Shown: piece after piece, positions 10,719 through 23,277 of the stretch
Position numbering within the stretch: the first letter of the stretch is position 1
How the letters are laid out: every line of letters begins with the position of its first letter
Assembly: GCF_954871325.1 (NCBI RefSeq)
Contig: NC_088778.1
Location: 14,287,666 to 14,351,665, forward strand
DNA from: Gordionus sp. m RMFG-2023
Lineage: Eukaryota > Nematomorpha > Gordioida > Chordodea > Parachordodidae
Length of the DNA stretch: 64,000 nucleotides
Direction of reading: 5' to 3'
Position numbers and translations under genes: made by a program
Notes under the pieces: model-generated
Told to the model about the DNA's origin: nothing
Databases searched by the model: none
Seen by the model: only the letters and a program-made list of their open reading frames with translations

Positions 10719-12738
10719 CAGGGGCGTCGCTAGCATTAACAATCTCAGGGGGCTCAACTAAAAAGAATTTTATGGGGGGCTTCGCCCCCATTCCCCCCAA
10801 TTTGCGAGTTTTCCTCCCGCTTTTATCCGGCCTTCGGCCTGGTTTTATACTATTATATTATACTTTATAAATTTTTACTCTGAACAATTATTCTGATTTT
10901 CATATTTTGTCATTTATTATATTATGTACTAAATAAACTGCCATATAAATACTTAAAACAATATAAGACATTTCTAAAAATAATATTTTTTAATATAAAA
11001 TCTATTTATTAGATTATAAAATATTTTTGATTGCTGATATAAAAAAATTTTGCATCTAAAGAATTACAAGTGATAAAAAAGATTTATTAATTCATACATA
11101 TGCCTCAATGATAATAGTTTTTAAAAACCTCATAATGCAATAATATAATTCTTAGCAACTTACATTGACAAAAGGTTATCAAATTACTATAACTCTGTTA
11201 CCATTTTAGACAATGTTTTATAGAATGGATTAATGGAAAAATTTATAGGCCCTAAACCAAATCAACAATTCTTGAAGAAGGGAGTATAAACGACCAATCC
11301 AAATCATAAAACTATATCGTGGTTAAAGCTTCCTTTTAGATGACATGATGGAAGCTAGATAAGTAATCAAGAAAATTATTGTGAGCTAAAAAAATTCTAT
11401 AAGATTATTTTTTATTTTAAATGATATATAAACGAATACACATTGACCATTATTGTTTATCTAAAATATGCTAACATATGCTCTAAGCAGCTGTAGTAAG
11501 AATCTTAAATTACAACACAAATAATAGATGCTGGTTAATTTGCAGTAATAGCCATGACACTCACGATGTAAACTAATATCAGAATTTATTATGTTGAATA
11601 AATTGATAAAATAAAAACACTAAAAATCTTTGGAAGAAATAATTATGCCAATATATTGAAGCCTTAAATTATTTACACGGCAAGGATGCTATATTAGAAA
11701 TGAAATATTTTCTAAATATAAAATAAGGACCAGAATGATATGATGAAATAATTAAGATTTTATATATTGTCGCACCACCTCTAGTTAGTATATATCTTAA
11801 AATAATAGTATTTTGTTGTAATAATATTAAAAATATACTTGTATTAAAAATTTAACTCAAAACTGTTTTTCGAAAAAGAAAAAAATAGCTTTCCTAAAAA
11901 CACGTATAAAAAGTGAAGATATCAAATTTATTACATCTATTGTAGGATGAATATGTTTAATTTTTAAAATTATTTTTAACTAAATACATGGCTTTAAATA
12001 CTTAAATGCAAATTGTTACTATATTTAATATCAAAAGCATTTATTAGTAAAATTCATTATAATATTGACTGTAATATATATAACTGACAAACGTCTATAA
12101 GAGTGGCATTTTATCTAATATTTTATAAACAACTGTATATAATAGAGGATTATAAACTCTATGTCTAATTACTTACTTTTTATAAAGAAATCTCTTATAC
12201 TTATGGACCTTGAAAATATTTTTAGGAATAGGTATGATAATAAAATTTAAAAATAAATATACAGTTGATTAGTCAATTTGAACTCGGTTAATAACAATAT
12301 TAAATTTTTTAGTTTTCAATTAATAAATGATTATATTTATTTAATTAGGATTATATAATAATTTAAATAATAATAGTCAATTGAGACGGTAATGCTAAAT
12401 TAATATTTAGTGAGTGATATTGATATTCTATCAACACAAAATTTGATTGCAAGCTGACAGAGTGAAAATATAATTTATATGTATTAATATAATCTAATAT
12501 GTAAAATAGTATTCATTTAATAAATATTTAGACAGTCTTATTAATTTTTAAATAATAAAATGAAGTCTATATATTACTTAATAGAATTATAAAAGAAATC
12601 GTTCAGAGGGCAATCAAAAATTATTTTTAGTTCAAGGGGTTAAGATACTATTAAAAAAAATATTTATTTGCTTCAAAGGGCTATTCAAATTTTTCAGGGG
12701 CTCGAACCTCTGCGCCCCTCCCCCTAGTGATGCCACTG
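10719..12738. mobile_element. Old hAT element, 2.0 kb
   Basis: The left end CAGGGGCGTCGCTAG matches the inward-read right end CAGTGGCATCACTAG at 12 of 15 positions, and both are followed by G-rich or C-rich blocks. The flanks TTCATCAC (10711-10718) and TTTATTAC (12739-12746) agree at 6 of 8, differing by two transitions, as expected for a decayed TSD. The interior is AT-rich and closed in all frames, so any transposase is beyond recognition. Confidence 0.7.
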
Positions 12739-12898
12739 TTTATTACTATCTTATTCGATAACAAATAACAAAAAAGGATATACCCGACCGAAGAAAATGG
12801 GTTAAGTTGCTCTTTTAAAAAAGAGTTTGTTGAGATAATTGATTTGTATAAATTTAAAAAATTAACGTACATATAAAGACCAATTTAAAATTTATTTA

Positions 12899-15800
12899 CG
12901 TGATACGTGATATAGAACGTTTTCGCACTCTAGTTGTGGATACAACGGAGCGACGTTAGGTTTTCCTCAGAATCCATCTAACTGGACAAATTAAAATGGG
13001 AATTGGGCAGGCCGCACGTACTTGTACGAGTAATAGTCCTAGGACTATTACCTAAACGTCTATGGGCTGATTGGGAATGGTCAAAAATAAGCACAGTCCA
13101 CACCCATAAAATGCTTATATACAATTACTTTAAAGGTAAAGGATGACCTGTTTTAATCACATGGTGCATCAGATATATGATGGGAAATTTAAATAATGAA
13201 TGGAAAGGAAAAATAAGTCAGATAAAGGATGAGAAGCGAGAGTAAAAGAAAGGAAATTAAACAAAAGTAAAAAATAACCTGTTTCTAGGAGGGGTTTATG
13301 GTAGATTTAAATAATTTGATTTGATCTTTAATAGTTTCTTTATCGACCTCTTATCCTTATGGGTAAGATGTAGGCTTGGAAACACGAGCATGAACAAGGA
13401 CGCGGGTTCAATCCTGGTAAGAACCATAAAAACTTTCAAGTTTTTCTTCGATGACTGATGTGTAAAGACATATGGTATGATGAATTTCGGAGCTTAGAGA
13501 TGACACCCCGGTCACCGACAGGCCTGGACAGCCGGGTGCTAAGGATACCTGTCCAATAAATAAAATGAAGGACACAAATGAAAATATGAATATGAAAGCT
13601 AGGGCGTTCCCTCCATGCGACGCGCAGGGTGTAGACCTCCATCCTGTGAAAAATAAAGTAAAGGTCAAAGCAAAGAAGACAAGACTGGCAAGTTTGAATA
13701 TTGGGACGCTTAAAGGTAAGACGAGAGAATTGGCATCAATGTTGAACAGGAGAAAAGTTGATATAGCGTGCATACAAGAGACGAAATGGAAAGGACAGAA
13801 AACTTTGATGATTGGAGATGGGTATAAATTGTACTATAATGGACTTGTTAGCAATAGGAACGGTGTCGGCATCATCCTCAGCCAAGACCTAACCTCTTCA
13901 GTAGTAGAAGTCAACAGGATCTCTGATAGACTAATGAAGATAAAACTCTGCATTGGTCAATCAATAATACACATCCTATCAGTATATGCTCCTCAAACGG
14001 GTTGCAAGGAAGAAGAGAAAGATGACTTTAGAGCTATCCTTGATGAAGCTGTAATGGAAATCCCTAAGGATGACCTAGTCATAATTGGTGGTGACCTAAA
14101 TCCGCATGTTGGGAAAGCAAGAGATAGCTACAAAAGGCATCATGGTGGTTTTGGATACGGAGAAAGAAATGATGAAGGAGAGCACGTACTGAAATTTGCG
14201 CAAGCCTTCGACCTTGCCTTAACCAACACCTACTATAGGAAAAAAGACAGTCATTTAATAACATATGAAAGTGGTACTAGGAAAACACAGATAGATTACA
14301 TGCTAATCTCTCGCAGAAGATTAAAAGATGTAATAGACTGCAAAGTCATCCCAGGAGAAGATATCGCCGCGCAACACAAGCTACTAATCATGGATTTACA
14401 AATCTCAAATAAATCCACTCAAAATAAGATAAAACTGGAACCATGCATCAAATGGGGCAAATTAAAAACAATGACAGATGCCTTTGCAATCAATGCAAAC
14501 ATTGAAACAATAAATTGCTCACAAGTCAGTGAAAAAATATGGACAGACCTTTCATCCAGATTAATAGACACTGCAAAATCGACGCTAGGCTTGACAAGAG
14601 GAGGCAACAAATCACACAAAGAACTATGGTGGTGGAATCAAGAGGTACAAACCACTATACAGGAGAAATAAGCCCTTTATAAAATATGGTACAAATCCAA
14701 AAATGCAGATAACAAGTTAAGATACAAAAAATCCAAGAGATTAGCTACAAAGGCGGTGGCTAGGGCCAAATCTATGGCATACGATGACATGTACGAAGAT
14801 CTACATACCAAAGAAGGGCAAAATAAAATATACAGATTAGCCAAACAGCGAGAAAAGAACTCTAGGGATATAAACGGAGCTCCGAAAGTAATCAAAAATA
14901 AAGATGGGAAATTGATAATAAAGGAAAAAGAAATAATGAATAGATGGAAAGAATATTTTCAGGAGCTTCTCAACTTTAATTCCCACATATTGCATCTCGA
15001 CGAACACTTCCCTTGTCAAAACCTTGTACAACCTATAACAGAACAAGAAATAATCACATGCCTCAAGCATATGAAAAACAACAAAGCTAGGGGTCCAGAC
15101 AATATTCCAATAGAAAGCCTTAAAGCACTAGGAGATGATGGAATACATCTCCTCACAAATCTGTACAATAAAATACTTGGAAATGAAGAGGTTCCCCAAA
15201 AATGGAGGCAGAGCTATCTAGTTCCTATCTTCAAAAATAAAGGGGATCCACACAATTGTCAAAATTACAGGGGCATAAAACTAATGTCACACTGTCTAAA
15301 ACTATACGAAAAAATAATAGAAAAAAGATTAAGAGATATAATCGAAATAGGAGAGACACAGTTTGGCTTTATGCCTGGAAGATCAACAACCGATGCTATC
15401 CATGCAATTAGGCAAATGAGTGAAAAATACAGGGAAAAGAACAAAAAGCTACACATGGTCTTTCTCGATCTAGAAAAGGCCTTCGATAGAATCCCAAGAA
15501 AACGTATCTGGTGGGGGCTACGCCACAAAAAATTTCCCGAAAAATATATAAGAATAATAGAGGATATGTATATGGGACATACAACAATGGTCCGTAGCAC
15601 AACAGGTACTTCAGCAGGCTTCACAATAGCCGAAGGAGTTCATCAAGGGTCGGCTCTCAGCCCACTTCTCTTCATTACAGTAATAGATGTATTAGCACAG
15701 TCTATACCTCAAACAGTCCCGTGGAATATGATATTTGCAGATGATATTGTAATACTTGCCGAATCCAAGGATGAAATGAAAGAAAGGTTAGTGAATTGGA

Positions 15801-16515
15801 TAAATATCCTAGAAACGCACGGATTAAAAGTAAATAGAGAAAAGACGGAGTATATGGTGATAGGAGGAGATGAAACGGAGAGTATTGATATAAATGATTG
15901 GCAGATATCCGCAATTGAAAGCTGCAAATATTTGGGCTCCACTATACAAACAAACGGCACAATAGAAAAAGAGATAAAGAATAAGATTAATCAAGGGTGG
16001 TTAAAGTGGAGATCTTTATCTGGAGTGCTATTTGACAAAAGAATCCCACACAAATTAAAGGGAAAAATTTACAGTTCCATAGTACAACCAACTATTCTAT
16101 ATAGTTCGGAAACATGGCCAACCAAAGAATCAGACGAGAGAAGTCTACAAACTATGGAGATGAGAATGCTGAGGGGTATTGCTGGGGTAACAAGAAAGGA
16201 TAAGGTGCGCAGTACAAGAATACTAAATAGTTTAAAGGTAGTGCCCATTAAGACTAAGTTAATGGTAAATAGACTTAGGTGGTATGGGCACACAATGAGA
16301 AGGCCTATGAACTACATAGGAAATAAAGTTGAAAGATTGGAAGTGATGGGCAAACGTAAAAGAGGAAGGCCAAAACTTCAATGGGGCCATAAAGTTAGAG
16401 CCAATATAAAGAAGTATAAAATAGATAAAAGAGATTGTACGAATAACATAAAGTGGAGAGAGATGTTGAAGGAGCTTACCACCAGAAAAGGTGAAAGCTA
16501 AAGAGAAAAAAAAAA
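12899..16515 (+). mobile_element. RTE-like LINE retrotransposon, nearly full length
   Basis: A less AT-rich 5' leader of about 660 bp (including CACTCTAGTTGTGGATACAA near 12928) precedes one long endonuclease and reverse-transcriptase frame ending at 16501. A short A-rich tail (16505-16514) follows. The leader also contains GGTTCAATCC at about 13404, resembling a tRNA B box. The exact 5' border is uncertain; I placed it at the upstream 26-bp repeat. Confidence 0.75.
13565..16501 (+). pseudogene. LINE endonuclease-reverse transcriptase with one in-frame stop
   Basis: This protein nicks target DNA and copies the element's RNA into it. The N-terminal part is an APE-type endonuclease with LNIGTL, IQETKW, YAPQTG, GGDLNPHVG, TQIDYMLISRR and AAQHKLLIMDL. 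The reverse transcriptase has NYRGIKLMS, QFGFMPGRSTTDAI, VFLDLEKAFDRIPR, GVHQGSALSPLLF and the catalytic MIFADDIVIL. A basic C-terminal region follows (GKRKRGRPKLQWGH). Both halves are in the same frame over 979 codons, interrupted only by TAA at 14669-14671. This is a point nonsense change, so the copy looks young. The domain layout fits the RTE group; a CR1-like relative cannot be excluded. Confidence 0.88.
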
Positions 16516-16559
16516 TCCTTATTCAGCCTTAGAAACTGTTTCGTATTTAGGTTTAAATC

Positions 16560-17105
16560 CATTATGTCCTTTATTGCCCTATAGAACCATAAATCTTGCC
16601 GTTGAAGGAATATAACCAATTTATGGCCTCGAAGACCTGGCTATTATTTGTATGATTCCTTAGAATATGAGCGAAAAAGGTGAGGCGCTTCTTTTTTAAA
16701 GTCACATGTATTTGAGTGTGGCGTGACCTCTTCCAAAGGTTATCATTAGAGATAATGTTGGGGTAAAAGATGCCATTTTTTATTCTGACATTTATTAACA
16801 AACGTCTGTAATCTCCTGGTCTCTATCTTTGTTATCTCCCATTTATCAGCGCTGTAAAGGAGAATTGGAATGATGGTGGAATTAACGATTCCTAACCTAG
16901 TGTAAACCGATATCTCCCTATATTTCCACAGTTTCAAATATTTGTAAAAAGCCACTCTTGCATTTTGAATTCTGATTTTTAGTTCATCTTTACAGCTACC
17001 TCTATTATCTATGCTGACCCCAAGATATTTATAGGAGGACACAACCTTAACCAACTTTCCCCCTACCACCCAATCGCCCAAAGGGGGTGCATGAGGTGGT
17101 GGCAT
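16560..17105 (-). pseudogene. Second LINE, C-terminal reverse-transcriptase fragment
   Basis: The minus strand encodes YKYLGVSIDNRGSCKDELK and TIIPILLYSADKWEI, the region after the catalytic core of a LINE reverse transcriptase. After one frame change near 16790 it continues as NIISNDNLWKRSRHTQ and RLTFFAHILRN. It is clearly a different family from the plus-strand LINE (compare YKYLGVSIDNRG with CKYLGSTIQTNG). The endonuclease and catalytic part are absent, so this is a 5'-truncated relic lying tail to tail with the first LINE, inside the same pair of 26-bp repeats. Confidence 0.82.
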
Positions 17106-17295
17106 AATTACAGATTTATCATAGTTTTATTGGCGTACGCAGCGGGGAGGGGACAGAGTTACGAACCCCCCCCCCCTCCAAAGCCAAAAAATGCAGATGC
17201 CCGAATAAAGACCAATTTAAAATTTATTTAAAAATGCTGAACTTCTATAAAAAAAATTTCTATCATTTGTCGTTTAGCTGTGAGCTACCAACCAA

Positions 17296-20200
17296 ATGAA
17301 TTTAAAATATATGACTCCTGTATATCGAGGGCTATTTAAACTTAAGCCAAATAAAGAAGTTGCAAATTATGGTTTCGATAATTATAAGAAGTTAACAATT
17401 ACTGCCAATTTTTCCACCTCTTATCTTTTTTACAATCAAACACAAGCTCCAAGAATAAATATATTTGATCAATTATCAAATCCTAAATCAAACAATGATC
17501 AAAAACAATATGAAGAAGAAAAAAAGATACGGGATGCATGGACAATAAAAATGATGAAGTACTCATTTATATCCTTATCAATTATGATAAGTGGCTCAAT
17601 TTTATTCATAATTTATACATTTGGTATTTTTAATTTTTATTTATTGTGCTTAATATAATTAATAACAGGCCCTCCTTCAAAAGACAAGAATGGCAATATA
17701 GTAAAATTTATCTTAAGTATATATTTTATACATTTTATTTAGATTGAAGATAGTTATAGCCAAAGTATACATATAGCACTTAATTGTTTCTAAATTTATT
17801 TTAGTGCCAATATGGAAAGCTTATTTATTAAGAGCATGGAATGAAATTAATTACTATGAGAAGGTAGACATATACTTGATTGATATTATTATAATTTTTA
17901 GGTAATCAAAGAGCCTTCTAGGGAAAAACTATTACCAGACCCCTTAACAGAACCATATTTTCAACCTCCATACACATTAGTTTTAGAGTTAACAGATGTT
18001 TTAGTACACCCAGAATGGACAGTATATAGCACATTCTTATAATATAATTATATATATTATATAGTATGGCACAGGTTGGAGATTTAAAAAACGACCTGGT
18101 GTTGACTTTTTTTTGCAACAAGTAGGTCCTCCACTGTTTGAGGTAGTCATATATACAGCTGAACAAGGATTTGTAAGTCTTATTTTATTAGTGTTTAATT
18201 TTATTTTAATAATATAACTATATTGAGATATTAATTTATAATTAATAGACAGCTTTTCCAGTTATAGATAGCTTGGACCCACATGGTTTTATAATGTACC
18301 GTTTATTTAGAGACGCAACTAGATATCAAAATGGTTACCATGTCAAGGTTATAATTTATTTTTAGATTTTGATATTTTTTAAGTTTACTTATTGCACTGA
18401 CTTGTCAATTAATATAATTTGAAGATTATCCTCCCACTTCCTTTATTATTTATTTCATTCTAAGTTAAGTCTTAAGATAATTTTTATTATTATCCCTATT
18501 AAAGGTCTGCAAAACCTGTAACTTTGGCCCTTTGAAAATTTTTGCACAAGTTACAAGGCCCATTAAATATTTTGCAAAGCTGGTCTGTTATATTTTTTTA
18601 AAATTTGTCTGGCCATTAAAAATTTAAGAAATGTCAGACCTGGCTTGTTAAAGAAGTTAAAAAATTTTGTTTCTCATGGCCAAGGCAATATTTGAGGCAT
18701 TATTATTTATTTATTCCCCAAAATTAATTAATTTAAAATACAACCAAATTTATGATCAAATCTGAAGCATTAAATGTTTTTATATTAAAAATGTTAAATT
18801 AAAAAATTTATTTATATATTGTGATCTCAAAGAGATATGAAAATTTTCATCTGATATATATTTGATGCTGAGATTTAATATATGGTAAAGGCAGGATTTT
18901 GAACCTTAATTTGAGCTTTTAAACTATAAAAGAAATTTTAATAGCAGAAACTTTAAAACCGATTTTCTGAAGGGGGTCTGAACCTACCCTTGTTTGAAAA
19001 TACACTGGGTTTGATGGGTTGCCATTTGGTTTGTGTTCTTCATGGTTTTTTGTAAAATATTGGTCTGATTTTATTTTCAGAAAGGGGTAAATATTGGACC
19101 CGATGCAATATTTAAGATTGGCACAGCCCTTAATAAATAAAACATTAAAAATTTATATTAAAAATGATACATATCAGGATTTATCTTGTTTGAATCGAGA
19201 TTTGTCCAAAGTTATTATGGTAGATTGGAATTCTAAAGCTGTTGAGATGCAGCCTGCAAATGCTGTTAGAATTCCAAAATGGGGTGGAAATGACGATGAT
19301 CGAACACTCTTTGATTTGGCCCAAATGCTCAGAAGTTAATTCATTTTATATATTTTTACATTTAACTAAGTTTTCTTTAAATAATTAATTTTTTAAAAGA
19401 TAATGTTAATTATGAAAAATGAATTTCATATTTATATAATAATTAAAATGTATATATATTTAAAATATTATACATGACAATTAAACAACTCTTTATAGAT
19501 AGGAATACGTCTTGCATAGCCAACTAAAAGGGGCTATGGCCAATTACATGTATATATATTATAGGAATCTAGGAAAATAATTCCCTAGAAAAAAAATTCC
19601 CTGGAAGATTACTCCCTGGAAAAAAAATCTCCAGGAATAAATTCCTAATATTTTTCCAAATAAAAATTCCCCAAATAAAATTATTAAACAAAATAATGAA
19701 TAATAACTAGTGATTATTATTAAACCTAACCAGATTTTAAATTATTATTAATTATCCCTAACTCAGGTTTGGTGATAATTAAGCAAAACAATATTTATAA
19801 AATAAACGAATTGGATACCTAGTCTCTGGAATATTAAGCAAAATATTATAATAAGCTAAGTAATGATAATGGCCAGCCAGATTTTTTATTTTGGCCTGGA
19901 TTTATACAATTTTTGACTTGGATTTGCATTAATTAAATCAAAATGTTTTTAAATTTTAATTCCATCTAAGATTTGAGGTTTTAAATAATAAAACGAAAGT
20001 TAAATAAATCTAGTTCACCTTTACACATTTTCATCAACTTTTAGATCTTTATTGGAAATCAAATTTTTATTTAAAATATTTATACAAAATATTAATCATT
20101 TCTATGAAGTTTTTAGAAATATATTTAAAATTTAAATCAGTTGGGGCTTGAGGCTTTTCACAATTGCCTTCAAAGATAGTTGGTCAATTTTTCAATTGGT

Positions 20201-22299
20201 ATTATTTTGTTAAGCTAAATAAAAAGTCTTTTTCTGATAATTTTAAGAATATAAAATATATTATGTTCTATGTCACAATTTTGTTATTTGTCATTAGTTG
20301 GCAAGAATAATAGCATGATTTTTACTAACTCTTAAATAGCACCCTTTTTTGTTTTTAATGCTAATGATAAGCTATTAAATGATATAATTATATATATATA
20401 AATTCTGTGGTCGAAATAGGAAATTTGCAATTCAACCTAGTCTCCTCTATTTGTATAAAATTATTTTACTGAGGAATGCCTACTATAATAATTTAACTGG
20501 CTGAATACAAAATCAATATAAAACTTGCTATTATATTTTTTACTAACCAATTTAAATTAATGCCAAAAGCAATAAAAAATGCTGACCATTTTAATCATAG
20601 AACATCTATTTCAGAGGTTATTATTAGCACTGAGTATTATTTCAAATCTTATAATTTTTATTTAGCTTATGAATTTTTTTAATAAATTTACAGAAAAGAA
20701 ATAACTATGTTATATTTTATGATATATGAAACAATGTTTTCACTTTTTTTTTCAATTTAAATTGAACCTCTTCCATAATTTTCATCTATTTCTATAAAAA
20801 TCTATCATGTTTTCTTTTCACTATGCCATAAATCTATACTTTTTATGCTATCTACTAAATTATAAAGTATCAAAGCTACCAACTGATTTATCAATTCTCA
20901 TATTTCATTGCGTTATATCTCTTAGAATTAATACAGAAATAATGCTCAAAAAAAATCCTCAAACGTCGAGAATAAAAACATTGAATATAATTTTTTAGAA
21001 ATATTTTCGTTATTTTAGCGGCGGGGTTATTTTAGATAATTAAAAAAAAAATTTTTAGGATATTTTTTCCGGGGATTTATTTTCTATATTTAATTTAAAA
21101 TCTAAAAAATGGGGAATTTATTTCCGGGGAATAACTTTCTATGGGAATTTTTTTTCGGGTATATTTTTCTAGGATTATTTTTCTGGGGAATTATCTTCCA
21201 GGGGATATTTTTCCGGGGAATTATATTCCACTTACCATATTATAGCCACTTAAAATGCTTAAGTTTAGCGTGATTTTATATAAAATTGGCTGCAATTTCC
21301 CATCATTTAGAATTAAATATCATAAAAATTGATTTTTTTAAATATAATTTTTATTTTTTCTTTAAAATTTTTTTCTTGTAATATTTATATTAGCCGATTT
21401 TTAAAGGGCAATGCGTACACGGATCTTTTAAAATCGTTAATAATATAATGTAACTCCTAAGATTCTTTTTTTATCGTTTAATTGGGGTTTACCGGGTAAG
21501 CGAGTTTCCCCTCCATATTTTGCCTTCCACCTAGTTCAAATAACCCATCTAGTCAAGTATTATTGATGTCGGGTTAGTAATCCGAAGATCTGGGGTTAGA
21601 AACTTCAATAATTATGGCTAATTAATCTGAAATGGCTTTTTCTCATATATATTATATTTTAATGCAAAATATTTATTTATTTATTCTTTTTTTGAAAATT
21701 AATATATTTTTTACCCTAATAAATAGCTATAGGTTTAAGTAACGTTGAAGATGTAAGAGATGTTCTTTCCTATTATCACACGCTGGATGACAAAGACTCT
21801 ATAGAAGCATTTAAACGAAATCAAATGATAGTTCAAGTTGGTTATTTATTTATTAATTTCTATATATAAAATTTTCAACGATACAAATCAGTGGCTTCGC
21901 ATCATTTAGACCTTCTAAGAATTAATTTTATTTTCATTTATGAATGCAAAAAGCCTTCAGCTCTTTAGGCCTGCTCATTTTGTCATTCCCCAACGATGTG
22001 CCACTGGTTTGAAATTAATAACAAATTGGTATGTCAATGGTTTATTTCCATGAGGATAAATCAGGCGAAATATTTTTTACAGTTATTTAAATTAAAGAAG
22101 AAATGTAAACCTTTCGGTATTACACATCCATGATAATGATTTTTACTTTTGCTATCATATTTTAAATTATATTAATTTTGGATATAATTTACATCTTTAG
22201 GAACAACAAGAACAATTGCAACTTGAAGAAATGGAAAGGGCTAAAAATAAATCTCTTGTCAAATCTTTAACTTCAAAGTTTACTCTTAAATTTTCTTGA
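17296..22299 (+). CDS. TIMM50: TIMM50, mitochondrial import inner membrane translocase subunit
   Basis: Tim50 is the inner-membrane receptor of the TIM23 complex; it takes presequence proteins arriving from the TOM complex. Eight exons give 359 residues: 17296-17623, 17805-17863, 17902-18021, 18065-18172, 18249-18347, 19178-19334, 21727-21836 and 22201-22299, with GT/AG throughout and matching phases. The N-terminus is basic and matrix-targeting in character. A membrane segment lies at about residues 88-109. The FCP1-like domain contains [56 protein letters not shown] and a split CLNRD segment. As in animal Tim50, the phosphatase-type DxD motif reads LELTD, so catalysis is not expected. Exons 6 and 7 join as [17 protein letters not shown]. 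Four introns are 38-181 bp; intron 5 is 830 bp and intron 6 is 2392 bp, carrying a MULE-like element. The start lies 65 bp after the LINE block. Length matches the family (about 350). Confidence 0.95.
18348..19177 (+). other. TIMM50 intron 5
   Basis: This 830-bp intron is AT-rich. Around 18500-18660 it contains degenerate repeated words such as GGCCCATTAAATATTTTGC and CTGGTCTGTTA. A methionine codon at 19094 opens into exon 6 but lies before the TATCAG acceptor at 19177, so it is not a start codon. Confidence 0.7.
19565..21236. mobile_element. MULE-like element in TIMM50 intron 6, perfect 9-bp TSD
   Basis: ATATTATAG is duplicated exactly at 19556-19564 and 21237-21245. The ends are GAATCTAGGAAAATAATTCCC on the left and, read inward, GGTAAGTGGAATATAATTCC on the right. 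They match closely after the first seven bases. Both subterminal regions (19570-19680, 21040-21230) repeat short GGAAAA/CCCC words. A 9-bp TSD is typical of Mutator-like elements. No transposase is recognisable; 20807-20998 is an open frame without motifs. An inverted relative of the right-hand 670 bp lies at 52873-53540. Confidence 0.85.
21537..21614 (+). pseudogene. tRNA-Thr(AGT)-like relic or tRNA-derived SINE head
   Basis: Three tRNA arms can be folded. The D stem is CATC (21546-21549) with GATG (21565-21568). The anticodon stem is TCGGG with TCCGA, around loop TTAGTAA (21574-21580), giving anticodon AGT after T33. The T stem is TGGGG with CTTCA, around loop TTAGAAA, where the usual TTC is TTA. 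The acceptor strands do not pair, so it is unlikely to be a working tRNA. It lies in TIMM50 intron 6 on the gene's strand. Confidence 0.5.
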
Positions 22300-23083
22300 T
22301 TTATATTATAAATACAAGTGATCTGACATTAATATGTAAAACGACAAGTTATAATGTTGAATGTATAATAGATTAGTATTATTATTATTTTTCGCTATAA
22401 ATAAAGTCATAATAATGAAATTATTTATAAACTTCTATTTATCTTTTTCTATAGATTAAATCTTTATTCCAAATTTGCTGAAGATTATATGCAACTAAAT
22501 ATAACGAATATTTTGAATATTCATTTCTAATCAATAAACTATGATGGATTATATAAAAAATGACCATCATAAAACCAATATTAATATAATAATGACGAGA
22601 TATGTAAAAAAATAACACGTATATGTCTAACTACTACCAAAGTGTTGAACCTTATTAAATATTTCATTTGTCTTGAAAATGGAAAAATTATTAGTTTTAT
22701 TTATTCCTATAACATTTAATTTATATATTTTTTTCATTTTAAATCAATTCATTAACATTAATAATCTATTATTGGTAATAAAATTATCAAGTATCGTATA
22801 AAGACCTGCAAAATCAATTTTTTACTCTCTCAAGCTCTAAGTCCAGCGGTAATTTTTTTTAGATCTAGATCTAGTTCGTCCTCGACTTTTTATAAATGGA
22901 ATTAGGATATATACCAATCATATTTATTTTATCCTCTACTTTAATGTTATACATGTTATATATTCAGTAGCAGTATTAACTGATAATTTAATAATGTCTC
23001 TATTTTTATTTCTATTTTTCAAAATATGATATGAATGAAGATGGAATATTTCCCGCCTTCTGATTTCTTAAAAACTTTTCATA
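22300..23083. other. TIMM50 3' region, AT-rich
   Basis: An AATAAA signal lies at about 22400, some 100 bp after the stop codon, and could direct polyadenylation. Beyond it there is only AT-rich sequence with no gene I can support. Confidence 0.5.
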
Positions 23084-23277
23084 TATCTTAATAGAGATCT
23101 GGGCCGTTTTTTAAAATAAATCGGGTTCGGGCTGAGTCGGCCCCCTTATATTTTTTAAGAAAATTCGGCCGGGTCAGGTCGGGATTTAGAATTTTTTAAA
23201 TATATCTAAATTTATCAATTTAGATATATTTTTTATGTAAAATAAAAATATTTGATTTTATTTATAGAAACTAGAGC

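Larger units (their letters stand above)
12873..17230. repeat. Identical 26-bp direct repeats bracketing the LINE block
   Basis: The 26 bases at 12873-12898, beginning ATAAAGACCAATTTAAAA, are repeated without mismatch at 17205-17230. Between them lie a LINE, a second LINE fragment and a C-rich stretch near 17160. Length and identity suit a target-site duplication from target-primed reverse transcription. The right copy sits 65 bp upstream of the TIMM50 start codon. Confidence 0.8.

Noticed and set aside
13363-13430. tRNA gene suggested by a B-box-like GGTTCAATCC
   Set aside because: T and anticodon stems do not pair and no A box or acceptor stem fits. It is part of the LINE leader.
19094-19177. 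Alternative TIMM50 start at 19094
   Set aside because: It opens in intron 5 before a good acceptor at 19177, and would drop the membrane segment and most of the receptor domain.
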